Shown here piece by piece: positions 1 through 9,018 of a DNA stretch of 36,155 bases. How positions within the stretch are numbered: the stretch's first letter is position 1; each line of letters starts with the position of its first letter. The stretch comes from an uncultured Lachnospiraceae bacterium (GTDB taxonomy: Bacteria; Bacillota; Clostridia; Lachnospirales; Lachnospiraceae): NCBI GenBank assembly GCA_944381505.1, contig CALWLK010000048.1, forward strand, positions 1 to 36,155, given 5' to 3'. The translations under genes and the position numbers were made by a program. The notes under the pieces are model-generated. The model had not been told where the DNA came from, did not search any database, and saw nothing but the letters and a program-made list of their open reading frames with translations.

Positions 1-101
1 CTTCAGTAAAACCTATATGCGAAAAGTGTAAGGTTATCAAGAGAAAGGGCGTTATCAGAATAATCTGTGAAAACCCTAAGCACAAACAGAGACAAGGTTA
101 A
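1..101 (+). CDS. rpmJ: Ribosomal protein L36, C-terminal part (start outside window)
   Basis: The first 101 bases encode the last 32 residues of the small zinc-ribbon protein L36 of the 50S subunit, ending in a TAA stop at 99-101. The visible residues include C-x2-C at the start (ICEKC) and the typical tail NPKHKQRQG, with a further Cys and His completing the usual Cys3His zinc site. Only about five residues are missing. The gene is 14 bases upstream of rpsM, the standard order in the bacterial spc/alpha region, so it is part of the same ribosomal operon. Confidence 0.95.
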   Translation, partial: SVKPICEKCKVIKRKGVIRIICENPKHKQRQG

Positions 102-115
102 TTAGGAGGTAGAAC

Positions 116-484
116 ATGGCTCGTATTGCAGGTGTTGATTTGCCCAGAGAGAAGCGTGTCGAGATCGGTCTTACCTATATCTACGGTATAGGACTTCCCT
201 CATCAAAGCGCATCTTAAAGGAAGCAGGCGTCAATCCGGACACACGTGTGAAGGATCTCACCGACGACGAAGTTAAGAAGCTTGCCGAGGTCATTGCAGA
301 GTCTCAGGTAGTTGAAGGAGATCTCAGAAGAGAGATCGCTATGAACATCAAGAGACTTCAGGAGATCGGTTGCTACAGAGGAATTCGTCACAGAAAGGGA
401 CTTCCTGTGCGCGGTCAGAAGACAAAGACCAACGCAAGAACACGTAAGGGACCCAAGAAGACGGTAGCAAACAAGAAGAAATAA
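116..484 (+). CDS. rpsM: 30S ribosomal protein S13
   Basis: S13 sits in the head of the 30S subunit and contacts the 50S subunit and P-site tRNA. The 122-residue product has the family's normal length, starts [14 protein letters not shown], carries the helix-two-turn-helix body and the conserved [17 protein letters not shown] segment, and ends in a lysine-rich tail. A strong AGGAGG site lies just before the ATG. It follows rpmJ and precedes rpsK, the universal order. Lysine is almost always AAG, as expected for a highly expressed gene in this genome. Confidence 0.98.
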   Translation: MARIAGVDLPREKRVEIGLTYIYGIGLPSSKRILKEAGVNPDTRVKDLTDDEVKKLAEVIAESQVVEGDLRREIAMNIKRLQEIGCYRGIRHRKGLPVRGQKTKTNARTRKGPKKTVANKKK

Positions 485-569
485 TTGAGAGACAGTAAAC
501 GAATCGGGTTTTGCATGTTTTAAAAACAGGAAACGGCGATTTAGGAAGAAGAAAGTAGGTTAGTTTGGT

Positions 570-974
570 ATGGCAAAAAAAGTGTCAGCAGGCGCTAAAA
601 AGGTAACAAAAAAGCGCGTAAAGAAAAACGTTGAACGCGGACAGGCACATATCCAGTCATCATTCAACAACACAATAGTTACATTGACTGATGCACAGGG
701 TAACGCATTATCGTGGGCAAGTGCCGGTGGTCTGGGATTTAGAGGTTCAAGGAAATCTACTCCGTATGCGGCTCAGATGGCAGCAGAAACTGCTACTAAG
801 GCGGCTTTAGCGCATGGTTTGAAGTATGTGGATGTTATGGTTAAGGGTCCCGGATCGGGACGTGAGGCGGCTATCCGTGCCCTTCAGGCGGCAGGATTGC
901 AGGTTACCAGCATTAAGGACGTTACACCCGTTCCTCATAACGGATGCCGTCCGCCCAAGCGTAGAAGAGTCTAA
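570..974 (+). CDS. rpsK: 30S ribosomal protein S11
   Basis: S11 lines the platform of the 30S subunit near the Shine-Dalgarno helix. The 134-residue product has a basic N-terminus, the conserved [12 protein letters not shown] strand, the GPGSGREAA loop and the C-terminal [13 protein letters not shown]. The start follows an 85-base gap, longer than other gaps in this operon, and its ribosome-binding site is weak (GTAGG about 10 bases upstream). Lysine AAA and leucine TTG/TTA are more frequent here than in rpsM, particularly in the first 20 codons. Confidence 0.98.
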   Translation: MAKKVSAGAKKVTKKRVKKNVERGQAHIQSSFNNTIVTLTDAQGNALSWASAGGLGFRGSRKSTPYAAQMAAETATKAALAHGLKYVDVMVKGPGSGREAAIRALQAAGLQVTSIKDVTPVPHNGCRPPKRRRV

Positions 975-990
975 TTAGGAGGTAATAGAA

Positions 991-1584
991 GTGGCAGTAG
1001 ATAGAGTTCCGGTTCTTAAAGGATGCAGATCCCTTGGACTGGGCCCTGTATTCTTAGGAAGTGATAAAAAGTCTAAAAGACAGTCGGCTAGAGCCGGAAA
1101 GAAGGTTTCCGAGTACGGACTTCAGCTCAGAGAGAAGCAGAAGGCAAAATTCATCTATGGCGTTCTTGAGAAGCCCTTCCGCAACTACTATGAGAAGGCT
1201 GTACGTATGAGCGGACAGAGCGGTGAGAACCTTATGGTCCTTTTGGAGTCAAGGCTCGACAACGTTATCTTCCGTCTCGGCTTTGCCAGAACAAGAAAAG
1301 AGGCAAGGCAGATCGTAGATCACAAGCACGTTACGGTAAACGGCAAGCAGGTCAATATCCCTTCATACCTTGTAAAGGCGGGAGACGAGATAGAGATCAA
1401 GGAGAAATACAAATCAGCACAGAGATACAAGGATGTTCTTGAGGTGACAGCCGGACGTCTCATCCCCGAGTGGCTTGAGTCCGATCAGGAGAACCTCAAG
1501 GGAACAGTGAAGATGCTTCCCAAGAGAAGCGACATAGACGTTCCCGTCGACGAGATGCTTATAGTCGAGTTGTACTCAAAATAA
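991..1584 (+). CDS. rpsD: 30S ribosomal protein S4 (cysteine-poor form)
   Basis: S4 is a primary 16S rRNA-binding protein that starts assembly of the 30S body. The 197-residue product begins at a GTG codon preceded by AGGAGG 8 bases upstream. It has the N-terminal S4 domain and an S4 RNA-binding motif around residues 88-150 (LESRLDNVIFRLGFARTRKEA). Only one cysteine (C12) is visible in the N-terminal region, so this is the form lacking the four-cysteine zinc site. Clostridia often carry such a form. In many Firmicutes S4 represses its own synthesis; no such leader was identified here. Confidence 0.97.
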   Translation: MAVDRVPVLKGCRSLGLGPVFLGSDKKSKRQSARAGKKVSEYGLQLREKQKAKFIYGVLEKPFRNYYEKAVRMSGQSGENLMVLLESRLDNVIFRLGFARTRKEARQIVDHKHVTVNGKQVNIPSYLVKAGDEIEIKEKYKSAQRYKDVLEVTAGRLIPEWLESDQENLKGTVKMLPKRSDIDVPVDEMLIVELYSK

Positions 1585-1631
1585 CAGTATAGCGGCATCT
1601 TTGCCCGAATGTAAAAAGAGGAGGGCTTTAC

Positions 1632-2591
1632 GTGTTTGATTTTGAAAAACCTAATATAGAGATAGTAGAGATCTCTGATGACAAGAAATACGGCAAATTC
1701 GTATGCGAACCTCTTGAGAGAGGATATGGCATTACCCTGGGAAATTCACTCCGCAGGATAATGCTTTCCTCGCTTCCGGGATGCGCGGTCAGCAGGATAA
1801 AGATCGACGGAGTGCTCCACGAGTTTTCGTCGATACCCGGAGTAAAAGAGGACGTCACCGAAATTGTTATGAATATCAAGGAGCTCGCTTTAAAGAACCG
1901 TTCATCGAGCGGTGAGGTAAAGACGGCTTACATTGATTTTGAGGGTGCCGGGGTCGTTAAGGCCTCCGACATTCAGGTGGACAGCGATATCGAGATAATG
2001 AACCCGGATCTCACCATAGCTACTTTGAGCGGACCCGGGGCAAAGCTCAATATGGAGCTCACCATAACCACAGGACGCGGATACGCGGGAGCCGACAAGA
2101 ACAAGTCGGAGGATTTTCCCATAGGCTGTATAGCCATAGACTCCATCTATACACCGGTGGAGAGAGTCAACATGACTGTGGAGGATACCCGTGTAGGCCA
2201 GCAGACAGACTATGACAAGCTTACTCTCGACGTTTACACAAACGGGACCCTTGAGCCGGACGAGGCTGTCAGCCTTGCGGCGAAGGTCTTGAGTGAGCAT
2301 TTGAGCCTTTTCATCGATCTTTCCGAGAACGCAAAGACCGCAGAGGTCATGATAGAGAAGGAAGATGACGAGAAGGGCAAGGTACTTGAGATGAATATCG
2401 ACGAGCTGGAGCTCTCCGTTCGTTCATATAACTGTCTCAAGAGAGCAGGCATCAACACAGTTGAGGAGCTCTGCTCAAAGACTCCCGATGATATGATGAA
2501 GGTCAGGAACCTTGGACGCAAGTCCTTGGAGGAAGTCCTTGCAAAGCTTAAGGAGCTGGGACTTGGCCTCAACATGGGAGAAGAGGCATAA
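1632..2591 (+). CDS. rpoA: DNA-directed RNA polymerase subunit alpha
   Basis: The alpha subunit dimerises to nucleate RNA polymerase assembly, and its C-terminal domain contacts UP elements and activators. The 319-residue protein has the N-terminal assembly domain (residues about 1-235, with [17 protein letters not shown] near residue 30), an acidic linker, and the C-terminal domain (about 250-319) with the [10 protein letters not shown] helix. Length matches Firmicute homologues. The start is GTG with an AGAGGAGGG site upstream. It lies in the usual rpsD-rpoA-rplQ order. Confidence 0.98.
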   Translation: MFDFEKPNIEIVEISDDKKYGKFVCEPLERGYGITLGNSLRRIMLSSLPGCAVSRIKIDGVLHEFSSIPGVKEDVTEIVMNIKELALKNRSSSGEVKTAYIDFEGAGVVKASDIQVDSDIEIMNPDLTIATLSGPGAKLNMELTITTGRGYAGADKNKSEDFPIGCIAIDSIYTPVERVNMTVEDTRVGQQTDYDKLTLDVYTNGTLEPDEAVSLAAKVLSEHLSLFIDLSENAKTAEVMIEKEDDEKGKVLEMNIDELELSVRSYNCLKRAGINTVEELCSKTPDDMMKVRNLGRKSLEEVLAKLKELGLGLNMGEEA

Positions 2592-2652
2592 TCGTATAAC
2601 AATACAGATTAGCCCATCGATAAGACCACAGGCACGATAGGAGGATAATAAA

Positions 2653-3201
2653 ATGCCGGGATACAGAAAATTAGGAAAGACAACACCCCAGAGAAAGGCT
2701 CTTCTCAGAAACCAGGTCACAGCTCTTTTGTATCATGGAAAGATCAGGACCACAGAGACAAGGGCTAAGGAGATCCGCAAGCAGGCCGAGAAGCTTATAG
2801 CTCTCGCTGTGAAGGAGAAGGACAACTTTGAGACTGTTACCGTGAAGGCAAAGGTCGCAAGGAAGGACAGCGACGGAAAGCGCGTAAAGGAAGTCAAGGA
2901 GATAAACGGCAAGCAGAAGAAGGTTACCGTTTACGACGAGGTGGAGAAGCAGATCAAGAAGGATCTTCCCTCAAGACTTCACGCAAGACGTCAGATACTC
3001 AGCGTTCTCTACGATGTGACCGAGGTCCCCACAAAGAATGCGGGACGCAAGGCCAACACAAAGAAGGCTGACATAGTAGGAAAGCTCTTTGACGAGTACG
3101 CTCCCAAGTATGCGGGAAGAAACGGCGGATACACAAGGATAGTAAAGATCGGTCCTCGTAAGGGCGACGCCGCTATGGAAGTTCTCATAGAGCTGGTTTA
3201 A
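2653..3201 (+). CDS. rplQ: 50S ribosomal protein L17 with an internal insertion
   Basis: L17 binds 23S rRNA near the peptide exit tunnel. The N-terminus ([20 protein letters not shown]) and the C-terminus ([17 protein letters not shown]) are canonical. The protein is 182 residues, against about 120 in Bacillus subtilis. The additional residues lie roughly between 58 and 105, a lysine-rich stretch with no sign of frameshift, inserted before the conserved LHARRQ helix. I recall long L17 forms in Lachnospiraceae but cannot check that here. A good AGGAGG site precedes the ATG. It is the last gene before the operon terminator. Confidence 0.97.
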   Translation: MPGYRKLGKTTPQRKALLRNQVTALLYHGKIRTTETRAKEIRKQAEKLIALAVKEKDNFETVTVKAKVARKDSDGKRVKEVKEINGKQKKVTVYDEVEKQIKKDLPSRLHARRQILSVLYDVTEVPTKNAGRKANTKKADIVGKLFDEYAPKYAGRNGGYTRIVKIGPRKGDAAMEVLIELV

Positions 3202-3228
3202 TTTAAAAATAAAAATTAATTAAAGAGA

Positions 3229-3282
3229 GATCTCTTCGCTGTGATACGGCTGAAAGCCATATATGCGGAGGGATCTTTTTTT
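3229..3282 (+). terminator. Intrinsic terminator after rplQ
   Basis: An 11-base-pair stem (GATCTCTTCGC with GCGGAGGGATC, three G-U pairs) encloses a smaller GGCT/AGCC hairpin and is followed by seven T residues. It lies 27 bases after the rplQ stop and should end the ribosomal operon. Confidence 0.9.
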
Positions 3283-3337
3283 ATCTATCTATGGGCTTTA
3301 ATTATATATATGTAAGATTTCGTCACAAAAATGTAAA

Positions 3338-3366
3338 TTGACTGTACAATAAGCTCCGACTATAAT
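3338..3366 (+). promoter_or_regulatory. Sigma-A-type promoter for the wall-binding protein gene
   Basis: TTGACT at 3338-3343 and TATAAT at 3361-3366 are separated by exactly 17 bases. The expected transcription start near 3373 leaves a leader of about 30 bases with a GGGAG ribosome site before the ATG at 3404. Confidence 0.85.
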
Positions 3367-3403
3367 AGAATTAAATAAATGTCTTTTCTACAGGGAGATT
3401 GCT

Positions 3404-4705
3404 ATGAAAAAGATCATAAGTTTAATATTGACCGCCGCTGTAGCCTTCTCGGCAATACCGGGGACAGCCCTCGGAGCTGTTTACTATGACGACAAGTACA
3501 AGGCTATACCGAGCGTCAGGATAAAGATAGAGACAGGAGAGCTGGATATAGGAGATGAGCTCAGCGACAACGCCTCCTCCTACGTCACCGTGCCCGAGAA
3601 CGATTATTACACCCTTGACGACGCGGAGTGGCTGGATTCCGTATATCAGCTCAAGGTGGGAGATTCCCCCAGGATGCGGGTCTGGATCTCCAACGCCGGA
3701 AGGACCGTTGACAACAGCAATTATTCCACCTACTACGAGTTCAGGGGCAGCTACAGCTCCTCCAATGTGCATATTACAAACGGTGAATTCATAAGCGCCA
3801 CAAAGAGGGATTCGGGAGATACCTTGGAGGTCATACTCAGGATAAATCCCATAAAGGGAAGCTACGACTCCCCCATATCCGCAGACTGGGGTTCTCAGAG
3901 AGGCATGGCGAGCTGGGAGGAGCCTACAAACGGCTCCGGCTACTATGACCTTATATGTTACAGAGGCGGATCTGTGGTAAAGAGGCTTAACGCATACCAT
4001 GGCACGAGCTACAACTTCTATCCCTACATGACCAGGGAGGGAGACTACAGCTTCAGGGTAAGGACTGTTCCCGCCCCCGGAAGCTCTGTCGGAAAGAACT
4101 CCGACTGGATGGAGTCAGGGACACTGACTATTGATTCAAGTCAGGTCTCAGACGGCTCGGGACAGACTACAGCCGATGAAAACGGTTCAAACCAGACCAT
4201 AGACGGAAACAGCTACCCCAACGGTACCGGAAACGCAAATGTTGCGGGATGGATACAGCAGGGAGACAACTATTATTTCAGATATCCCAACGGAGACTAT
4301 GTCAGGGACGGCTGGCTCAATTTAAACGGAGTCTACTACATGTTCGACGCCACAGGCCGCATGCTCACAGGCTGGCATCAGAACAAGAACGGCATATGGT
4401 TCTACATGGATGCTGACGGAAAGATGCGTACAGGCTGGCTTGAGGACGGCGGCAACTGGTACTTCTTAAACACTACGAAGGACGACTTTGAGGGCTGCAT
4501 GGTGAGAGGCTGGTGGACCTGGGAGGGAAGGAAGTATTACTTCAACGATTCCGGAGTTATGGTCACAGGCTGGTATCAGGTGGATGGAAACTGGTATTAT
4601 TTCTACCCCTCGGGAAGCACTAACGGGGGCCCCTACGGCTACATGGCCTCCAACACGGATATAGGAGTGTTCCACGTGGACGCCGACGGTATCTGGAGAG
4701 GATAA
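3404..4705 (+). CDS. Secreted protein with C-terminal cell-wall-binding repeats
   Basis: The 433-residue product has a signal peptide (residues 1 to about 24, basic MKK, hydrophobic core, cleavage near ALGA). Residues about 25-245 form a mainly beta-type region I do not recognise, rich in Tyr, Ser and Asp. A polar linker (about 245-285) leads to five or six repeats of the GW-x(n)-WYYF type (about 285-433), as in choline-binding or CW_binding_1 proteins, which bind wall teichoic or related polymers. No catalytic motif is evident in the N-terminal part. The gene has its own promoter and terminator, so it is a single-gene unit, sitting where Firmicutes usually have L17 directly followed by the ECF genes. 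Confidence 0.85.
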   Translation: MKKIISLILTAAVAFSAIPGTALGAVYYDDKYKAIPSVRIKIETGELDIGDELSDNASSYVTVPENDYYTLDDAEWLDSVYQLKVGDSPRMRVWISNAGRTVDNSNYSTYYEFRGSYSSSNVHITNGEFISATKRDSGDTLEVILRINPIKGSYDSPISADWGSQRGMASWEEPTNGSGYYDLICYRGGSVVKRLNAYHGTSYNFYPYMTREGDYSFRVRTVPAPGSSVGKNSDWMESGTLTIDSSQVSDGSGQTTADENGSNQTIDGNSYPNGTGNANVAGWIQQGDNYYFRYPNGDYVRDGWLNLNGVYYMFDATGRMLTGWHQNKNGIWFYMDADGKMRTGWLEDGGNWYFLNTTKDDFEGCMVRGWWTWEGRKYYFNDSGVMVTGWYQVDGNWYYFYPSGSTNGGPYGYMASNTDIGVFHVDADGIWRG

Positions 4706-4725
4706 AATATACGTGACACAAACAT

Positions 4726-4793
4726 AAAAGCCAATACATACAAGGAGCGGACAAACCTGCTGTTTGTCCCGAAACCCGTGTGTATTGGCTTTT
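4726..4793 (+). terminator. Two-tier hairpin terminator
   Basis: A 16-base-pair outer stem (4726-4741 with 4778-4793, one G-U pair) starts AAAAGCC and ends GGCTTTT. Inside it is a perfect 8-base-pair hairpin, GGACAAAC/GTTTGTCC, with loop CTGCT. The matched A and T tracts would let it act in both directions. It separates the wall-binding gene from the ECF operon. Confidence 0.8.
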
Positions 4794-4808
4794 GTTCAGC
4801 TTTTTGGC

Positions 4809-4837
4809 TTTACTTTTTCCCCTTGCATAGTTATACT
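4809..4837 (+). promoter_or_regulatory. Promoter for the ECF operon
   Basis: TTTACT (4809-4814) and TATACT (4832-4837) with a 17-base spacer. The predicted start of transcription, near 4844, is only about two bases before the ATG of ecfA1, implying a leaderless mRNA. Confidence 0.6.
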
Positions 4838-4845
4838 CTATAGAT

Positions 4846-5850
4846 ATGAAAATCATAGATGCCGTGCATGTGTTTTTCGACTACATGCGTAAAGATGAAA
4901 ATGACAAGATAGAGGAAATAAGCCCTGCTCTTTCAGATATGAATCTGGAAATAGAGAAGGGCAGTTTTGTGTGTGTGCTGGGGCACAACGGCTCCGGGAA
5001 ATCCACCTTTGCAAAGATGGTAAACGGGCTGCTGCTCCCGAGGGAGGGCTCGGTCTACGTGGCTGATATGGACACGGCGGACGACGAGCTTCTCATAAAG
5101 ATAAGGGAGACGGCGGGGATGGTATTTCAGAACCCGGACAACCAGATAATAGGAAACATAGTGGAGGAGGACGTGGCCTTCGGCCCTGAAAACATAGGCG
5201 TCCCCACTGCGGAGATAAGAGACCGAGTCGATGAGGCCCTGGAGGCAGTCAATATGACTAAGTACAAGGACCGCTCTCCGGGAAAGCTCTCCGGAGGACA
5301 GAAGCAGAGAGTGGCAATAGCCGGAGTGATGGCTATGAAGCCGGAGTGCATAATCCTTGACGAGCCCACCGCCATGCTTGACCCCAAGGGAAGAAAAGAC
5401 GTGATACGCACGGTGAGAGAGCTCAACAAAAGAGACGGCATCACCATAGTCCTCATCACCCACTATATGGAGGAGGCCGTGGACGCAGACCGCGTGGTGG
5501 TCATGGACGGAGGCCGGGTGGTTATGGACGGCACGCCGAGGGAGATATTCAGCAGAGTGGAGGAGCTTAAGGCCCTGAGGCTGGATGTGCCTCAGATAAC
5601 AGAGCTCGCCTATGAGTTAAGGAAGGCGGGAATGCCTGTCCCCTGCGGGATACTCAGGAAGGAAGAGCTGGAGGAGGTCATCATGGAGCTCCTCTTTGAA
5701 GGGGACAAGGGCTCCTGTGATTCTACCGATACAGACGGAACAGAGCCGGATCTCGGTACAGACGGAACGGAGCCAGACCTCGGCACAGACAGACCGGAGC
5801 AGGATCTTGATACAGACAGAGAGGATAAATCGGAGGGAGCATGTCAATAA
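4846..5850 (+). CDS. ecfA1: ECF transporter ATP-binding protein EcfA1 with repeat tail
   Basis: One of two ATPases of the shared energizing module that drives vitamin and metal uptake through various substrate-binding S components at the membrane. The 334 residues show Walker [10 protein letters not shown] (46-54), Q-loop Q95, signature LSGGQ (148-152), Walker B CIILDEP (168-174) and H206. After about residue 285 the protein gains a hydrophilic tail with three 9-residue repeats (TDGTEPDLG type), absent from ordinary EcfA. No ribosome-binding site precedes the ATG, but the N-terminus fits the family and the promoter lies immediately upstream. It overlaps ecfA2 by 10 bases. No S component is encoded nearby, as is usual for group II ECF systems. 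Confidence 0.93.
   Translation: MKIIDAVHVFFDYMRKDENDKIEEISPALSDMNLEIEKGSFVCVLGHNGSGKSTFAKMVNGLLLPREGSVYVADMDTADDELLIKIRETAGMVFQNPDNQIIGNIVEEDVAFGPENIGVPTAEIRDRVDEALEAVNMTKYKDRSPGKLSGGQKQRVAIAGVMAMKPECIILDEPTAMLDPKGRKDVIRTVRELNKRDGITIVLITHYMEEAVDADRVVVMDGGRVVMDGTPREIFSRVEELKALRLDVPQITELAYELRKAGMPVPCGILRKEELEEVIMELLFEGDKGSCDSTDTDGTEPDLGTDGTEPDLGTDRPEQDLDTDREDKSEGACQ
5731..5838 (+). repeat. 27-bp in-frame tandem repeats in the 3' end of ecfA1
   Basis: Units begin at 5731, 5758 and 5785, with a degenerate fourth at 5812. Each encodes nine residues ([27 protein letters not shown], then TDREDKSEG). Because 27 is a multiple of three, copy-number changes would keep the frame. Confidence 0.85.
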
Positions 5851-6710
5851 AAGCAGAAGGCCTCACATACATATATCAGGCAGGGACCGCCATGGAATCC
5901 TATGCGGTGAGAGATATTTCCTTTGAGACGAAAGACGGGGAGTTCATAGGCCTCATAGGGCATACGGGCTCGGGAAAATCCACCCTTATACAGCAGCTGA
6001 ACGGCCTTATAAAGCCGACCTCGGGAAAGATATATTATAACGGCGAGGACATACATTCCGAGGGCTACGACATGAAGAGGCTGAGGCAGAGAGTGGGACT
6101 GGTGTTCCAATATCCCGAGTATCAGCTTTTTGAGACTGACGTACTCACTGACGTGAAGTTCGGCCCTAAAAATATGGGAATGTCCGATATCGAGGCCGAG
6201 GAGGCCGCAAAGAGAGCCTTGAAGCTGGTGGGCATCGGAGAGGATTTTTATAAGCGCTCGCCCTTTGAGCTTTCAGGAGGGCAGAAGAGGAGGGCCGCCA
6301 TAGCGGGAGTGCTCGCCATGGATCCTGAGGTCCTCATTTTGGACGAGCCTGCCGCGGGCCTCGACCCCTTGGGTAAGACGGAGATCCTTGAGACCATAGC
6401 AAGGCTCCACAGAGAGAGGAACAATACCATAATCATGGTCTCCCACAGTATGGAGGACGTGGCGGAGTATGCCGACAGGATAATGGTCCTTGACGACGGG
6501 AAGCTCGTTTATTTCGACAGCCCGAAGGAGGTGTTTCGGCACTACGAGGAGCTTGAGAAGATGGGGCTTTCCGCTCCTCAGATAACCTATCTCATGGGTG
6601 ACCTGAAAAAGAGAGGCCTTCAGGTGGACGACTCTGTGGGGACAGTCGCAGAGGCCTGCAGAGAGATATTGAGGCTTTGGAAGGAAAAAGAGGAAAAGAG
6701 CGCTGAATGA
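5841..6710 (+). CDS. ecfA2: ECF transporter ATP-binding protein EcfA2
   Basis: Second ATPase of the ECF energizing module; it pairs with EcfA1 on the cytoplasmic face of EcfT. The 289-residue protein has Walker [10 protein letters not shown] (40-48), Q90, signature LSGGQ (144-148), Walker B LILDEP (165-170) and H202, and the normal EcfA2 length. The ATG overlaps the ecfA1 stop region by 10 bases and has a CGGAGGGA site within ecfA1. Its stop overlaps the start of ecfT (ATGA), so the three subunits are probably translationally coupled. Confidence 0.95.
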   Translation: MSIKAEGLTYIYQAGTAMESYAVRDISFETKDGEFIGLIGHTGSGKSTLIQQLNGLIKPTSGKIYYNGEDIHSEGYDMKRLRQRVGLVFQYPEYQLFETDVLTDVKFGPKNMGMSDIEAEEAAKRALKLVGIGEDFYKRSPFELSGGQKRRAAIAGVLAMDPEVLILDEPAAGLDPLGKTEILETIARLHRERNNTIIMVSHSMEDVAEYADRIMVLDDGKLVYFDSPKEVFRHYEELEKMGLSAPQITYLMGDLKKRGLQVDDSVGTVAEACREILRLWKEKEEKSAE

Positions 6711-7504
6711 TAAGAGATATAACTATAGGACAATATTATCCGACGGACTCCGTTATCCACAGGCTTGACCCCAGGGTGAAGCTCGCTTCCACCATGCTTT
6801 TTCTCATCTCTCTTTTTTTGACTGAGAGCATAGTCGGATATGTGTTTGCGGGGGCGGCCCTCCTTGCGGTGATAAGGATAAGCAGGATACCCTTTAAATA
6901 TATAGTTAGAGGCTTAAAGGCGGTAGTGATACTGCTTTTCATAAGCGTGTCCTTCAATTTGTTTCTGACCCCGGGAGAGGAGATATTCCGCCTGGGCTTT
7001 TTGAAGGTGACAAGAGAGGGACTCAGGACAGCCCTCTACATGGCGGTGAGGCTCATATACCTTATTATAGGCTCCTCCCTCATGACACTTACGACTACGC
7101 CCAATCAGCTGACGGACGGACTTGAAAAGAGCTTGGGATTTTTGAACAAGGTACACGTCCCCGTTCACGAGATAGCCATGATGATGTCCATCGCCCTGAG
7201 ATTCATACCTATACTCATAGAGGAGACGGACAAGATAATGAAGGCTCAGATGGCAAGGGGCGCGGATTTTGACACGGGAAACCTCATGCAGAGGGCAAGG
7301 GCCATGGTGCCCATCTTGGTTCCTCTTTTCATCTCCGCCTTCAGGAGGGCGGCGGATCTGGCTCAGGCCATGGAGGCAAGGTGCTATCACGGAGGCGCGG
7401 GAAGGACTAAGCTCAAGCCCCTGAGATATGAAAGGAGAGATTATATCGCCTATCTTTTGGTGGCTCTGTATCTTGTTGTGATGGTGGTGACGAGATGGCT
7501 GTGA
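6707..7504 (+). CDS. ecfT: ECF transporter transmembrane scaffold EcfT
   Basis: EcfT is the membrane coupling protein that links the two ATPases to interchangeable S components. The 265-residue product has several hydrophobic segments (about 25-60, 65-90, 105-125, 240-263) and two C-terminal coupling motifs: MARGADF near residue 184 and EARCYHGG near residue 223. The second has Cys where the classic motif has Gly. It overlaps ecfA2 by 4 bases and truA by 10 bases. No substrate can be inferred from the energizing module alone. Confidence 0.93.
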   Translation: MIRDITIGQYYPTDSVIHRLDPRVKLASTMLFLISLFLTESIVGYVFAGAALLAVIRISRIPFKYIVRGLKAVVILLFISVSFNLFLTPGEEIFRLGFLKVTREGLRTALYMAVRLIYLIIGSSLMTLTTTPNQLTDGLEKSLGFLNKVHVPVHEIAMMMSIALRFIPILIEETDKIMKAQMARGADFDTGNLMQRARAMVPILVPLFISAFRRAADLAQAMEARCYHGGAGRTKLKPLRYERRDYIAYLLVALYLVVMVVTRWL

Positions 7505-8307
7505 GAAGGATAATGCTTACCATAGCCTACGACGGCACAGCCTACTGCGGATGGCAGCTCCAGCCCGGAGCAAGAAGCATAGAGGGAGAGCTAAACCGTG
7601 CGGTATCGTCGCTTACAGGGCGGGAGACCCGAGTGACAGGCGCATCGAGGACGGATTCGGGAGTGCACGCCATGGGAAACGTGGCTGTGTTTGATACGGA
7701 ATCAATGATACCCGGGGAGAAATTCGCCTTTGCCCTGAATCAAAGACTGCCTGAGGATATAAGGATAGTCTCCTCGAGGGAGACGGCCCTCGACTTTCAT
7801 CCCAGAAAGGCGGACTGCATAAAGACCTACAGATACAGCATAATGAGCGCGAGGATAGAGGATCCTCTAAGGAGGCTCTATACCCATTTCTGCTATTACC
7901 CCCTGAACGCGGAGGATATGCGGGAGGCGGCAAAGCTTTTGGTGGGAGTACATGATTTCACCAGCTATGCAAATCCGGATTCTCAGGTCCTCCTTGAGGG
8001 AGGCAGCGCCGTAAGGGAGATATATTCCATAGACATAGAGTGGGAGCACGACAGGGAGAGCCCTAAGAAAAGAGGCTATTATGGCCTCATAACCGTGACG
8101 ATAAGGGGAAGCGGATTTCTTTACAACATGGTCCGCATAATAGTGGGCACGCTCTTGAGGGTCGGCACCGGGCTGTATCCTCCCTCACACGTAAGTGAGA
8201 TAACCGAGGCAAAGGACAGGCAGGCTGCAGGGCCCACGGCCCCTGCAAGAGGACTCTGCCTTATGAGCCTTGACTATGACGATACAAAAGGAGGAAATGC
8301 GTCATGA
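7495..8307 (+). CDS. truA: tRNA pseudouridine(38-40) synthase TruA
   Basis: TruA isomerises uridines 38-40 in the tRNA anticodon arm to pseudouridine. The 270-residue protein begins MAVRRIMLTIAYDGTAYCGW and carries the catalytic motif GASRTDSGVHA with the nucleophile D54. The C-terminal half has the expected GSGFLYNMVRI segment. The start lies inside the end of ecfT; a GTG two codons downstream is an alternative. Linkage of truA to the ECF genes and to rplM-rpsI is typical of Firmicutes. Confidence 0.95.
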   Translation: MAVRRIMLTIAYDGTAYCGWQLQPGARSIEGELNRAVSSLTGRETRVTGASRTDSGVHAMGNVAVFDTESMIPGEKFAFALNQRLPEDIRIVSSRETALDFHPRKADCIKTYRYSIMSARIEDPLRRLYTHFCYYPLNAEDMREAAKLLVGVHDFTSYANPDSQVLLEGGSAVREIYSIDIEWEHDRESPKKRGYYGLITVTIRGSGFLYNMVRIIVGTLLRVGTGLYPPSHVSEITEAKDRQAAGPTAPARGLCLMSLDYDDTKGGNAS

Positions 8308-8978
8308 TAAAGGGACTGATATTCGACATGGACGGGACTATATTCGACACAGAGCGCCTTTACCACAGAAGCTGGAAAAAGGTCTCAAAGGAGCTTGGAT
8401 ATGAGCTCCCTGATGAGCTCCTCAACAATATGCGCGGAGGCTGTATGGATGCCTGCGCTGAAAAGTACAATAAATACTACGGCGGAAAAAGGGACTTTTG
8501 GAAGGATAGAGAGAGGAGACAAAAGTTCGTATTCGAGGAGATAAGAAAAAACGGCGTCCCCTACAAGGCGGGACTTACGGAGCTTTTCCGCTATCTGGAC
8601 GAAAATGGGTATAAGAAGGCTCTTGCCACCTCCACCTACAGGGATATGGTGGATTTCTATTTTGAAAACTGCGACATAGGAGAGCGTGATTTCGACTGCA
8701 TAATGACCGGGGATCTGGTGAAAAACGGAAAGCCCGCCCCTGATATCTTTCTGATGGCCGCCGAGGGCCTGAAGCTCTCTCCCGGTGAGTGCGCTGTGGT
8801 GGAGGACTCCCAAAACGGCATAAAAGCCGGCCACGCCTCCGGTGCCTCGGTCATATATATCCCTGACCTTGAGGGAGTCACGGAGGACGAGGAGAACCTT
8901 GTGACGGCAAAGCTTGAAACCCTAGGGGACATTATAGCTTGGCTTGAGGGAGGGAAAGGTGATACATCCTGCATGTAA
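8304..8978 (+). CDS. HAD-family hydrolase (beta-phosphoglucomutase-like)
   Basis: A 224-residue haloacid-dehalogenase superfamily protein with the full motif set: nucleophile D8 in DMDGT (8-12), the ATST motif (108-111), K143 in GKPAPDIF, and ED (167-168) in VVEDSQNGIKAG. Residues about 15-90 form a helical C1 cap, as in beta-phosphoglucomutase and small-molecule phosphatases. The substrate cannot be told from sequence. The ATG overlaps the truA stop (ATGA) with a GGAGG site in truA, so it is the last gene of this operon. It sits between truA and rplM, which are often adjacent in relatives. Confidence 0.88.
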   Translation: MIKGLIFDMDGTIFDTERLYHRSWKKVSKELGYELPDELLNNMRGGCMDACAEKYNKYYGGKRDFWKDRERRQKFVFEEIRKNGVPYKAGLTELFRYLDENGYKKALATSTYRDMVDFYFENCDIGERDFDCIMTGDLVKNGKPAPDIFLMAAEGLKLSPGECAVVEDSQNGIKAGHASGASVIYIPDLEGVTEDEENLVTAKLETLGDIIAWLEGGKGDTSCM

Positions 8979-9018
8979 AAATTCCTTTTGTACCCGGGTG
9001 TAGAATTGCTTTTATCCG

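Noticed and set aside
570..974. S11 gene as a horizontally replaced copy, from its more frequent AAA and TTG codons
   Set aside because: The difference is modest and mostly in the first codons; the S4 gene start shows a similar drift, so it is not good evidence.
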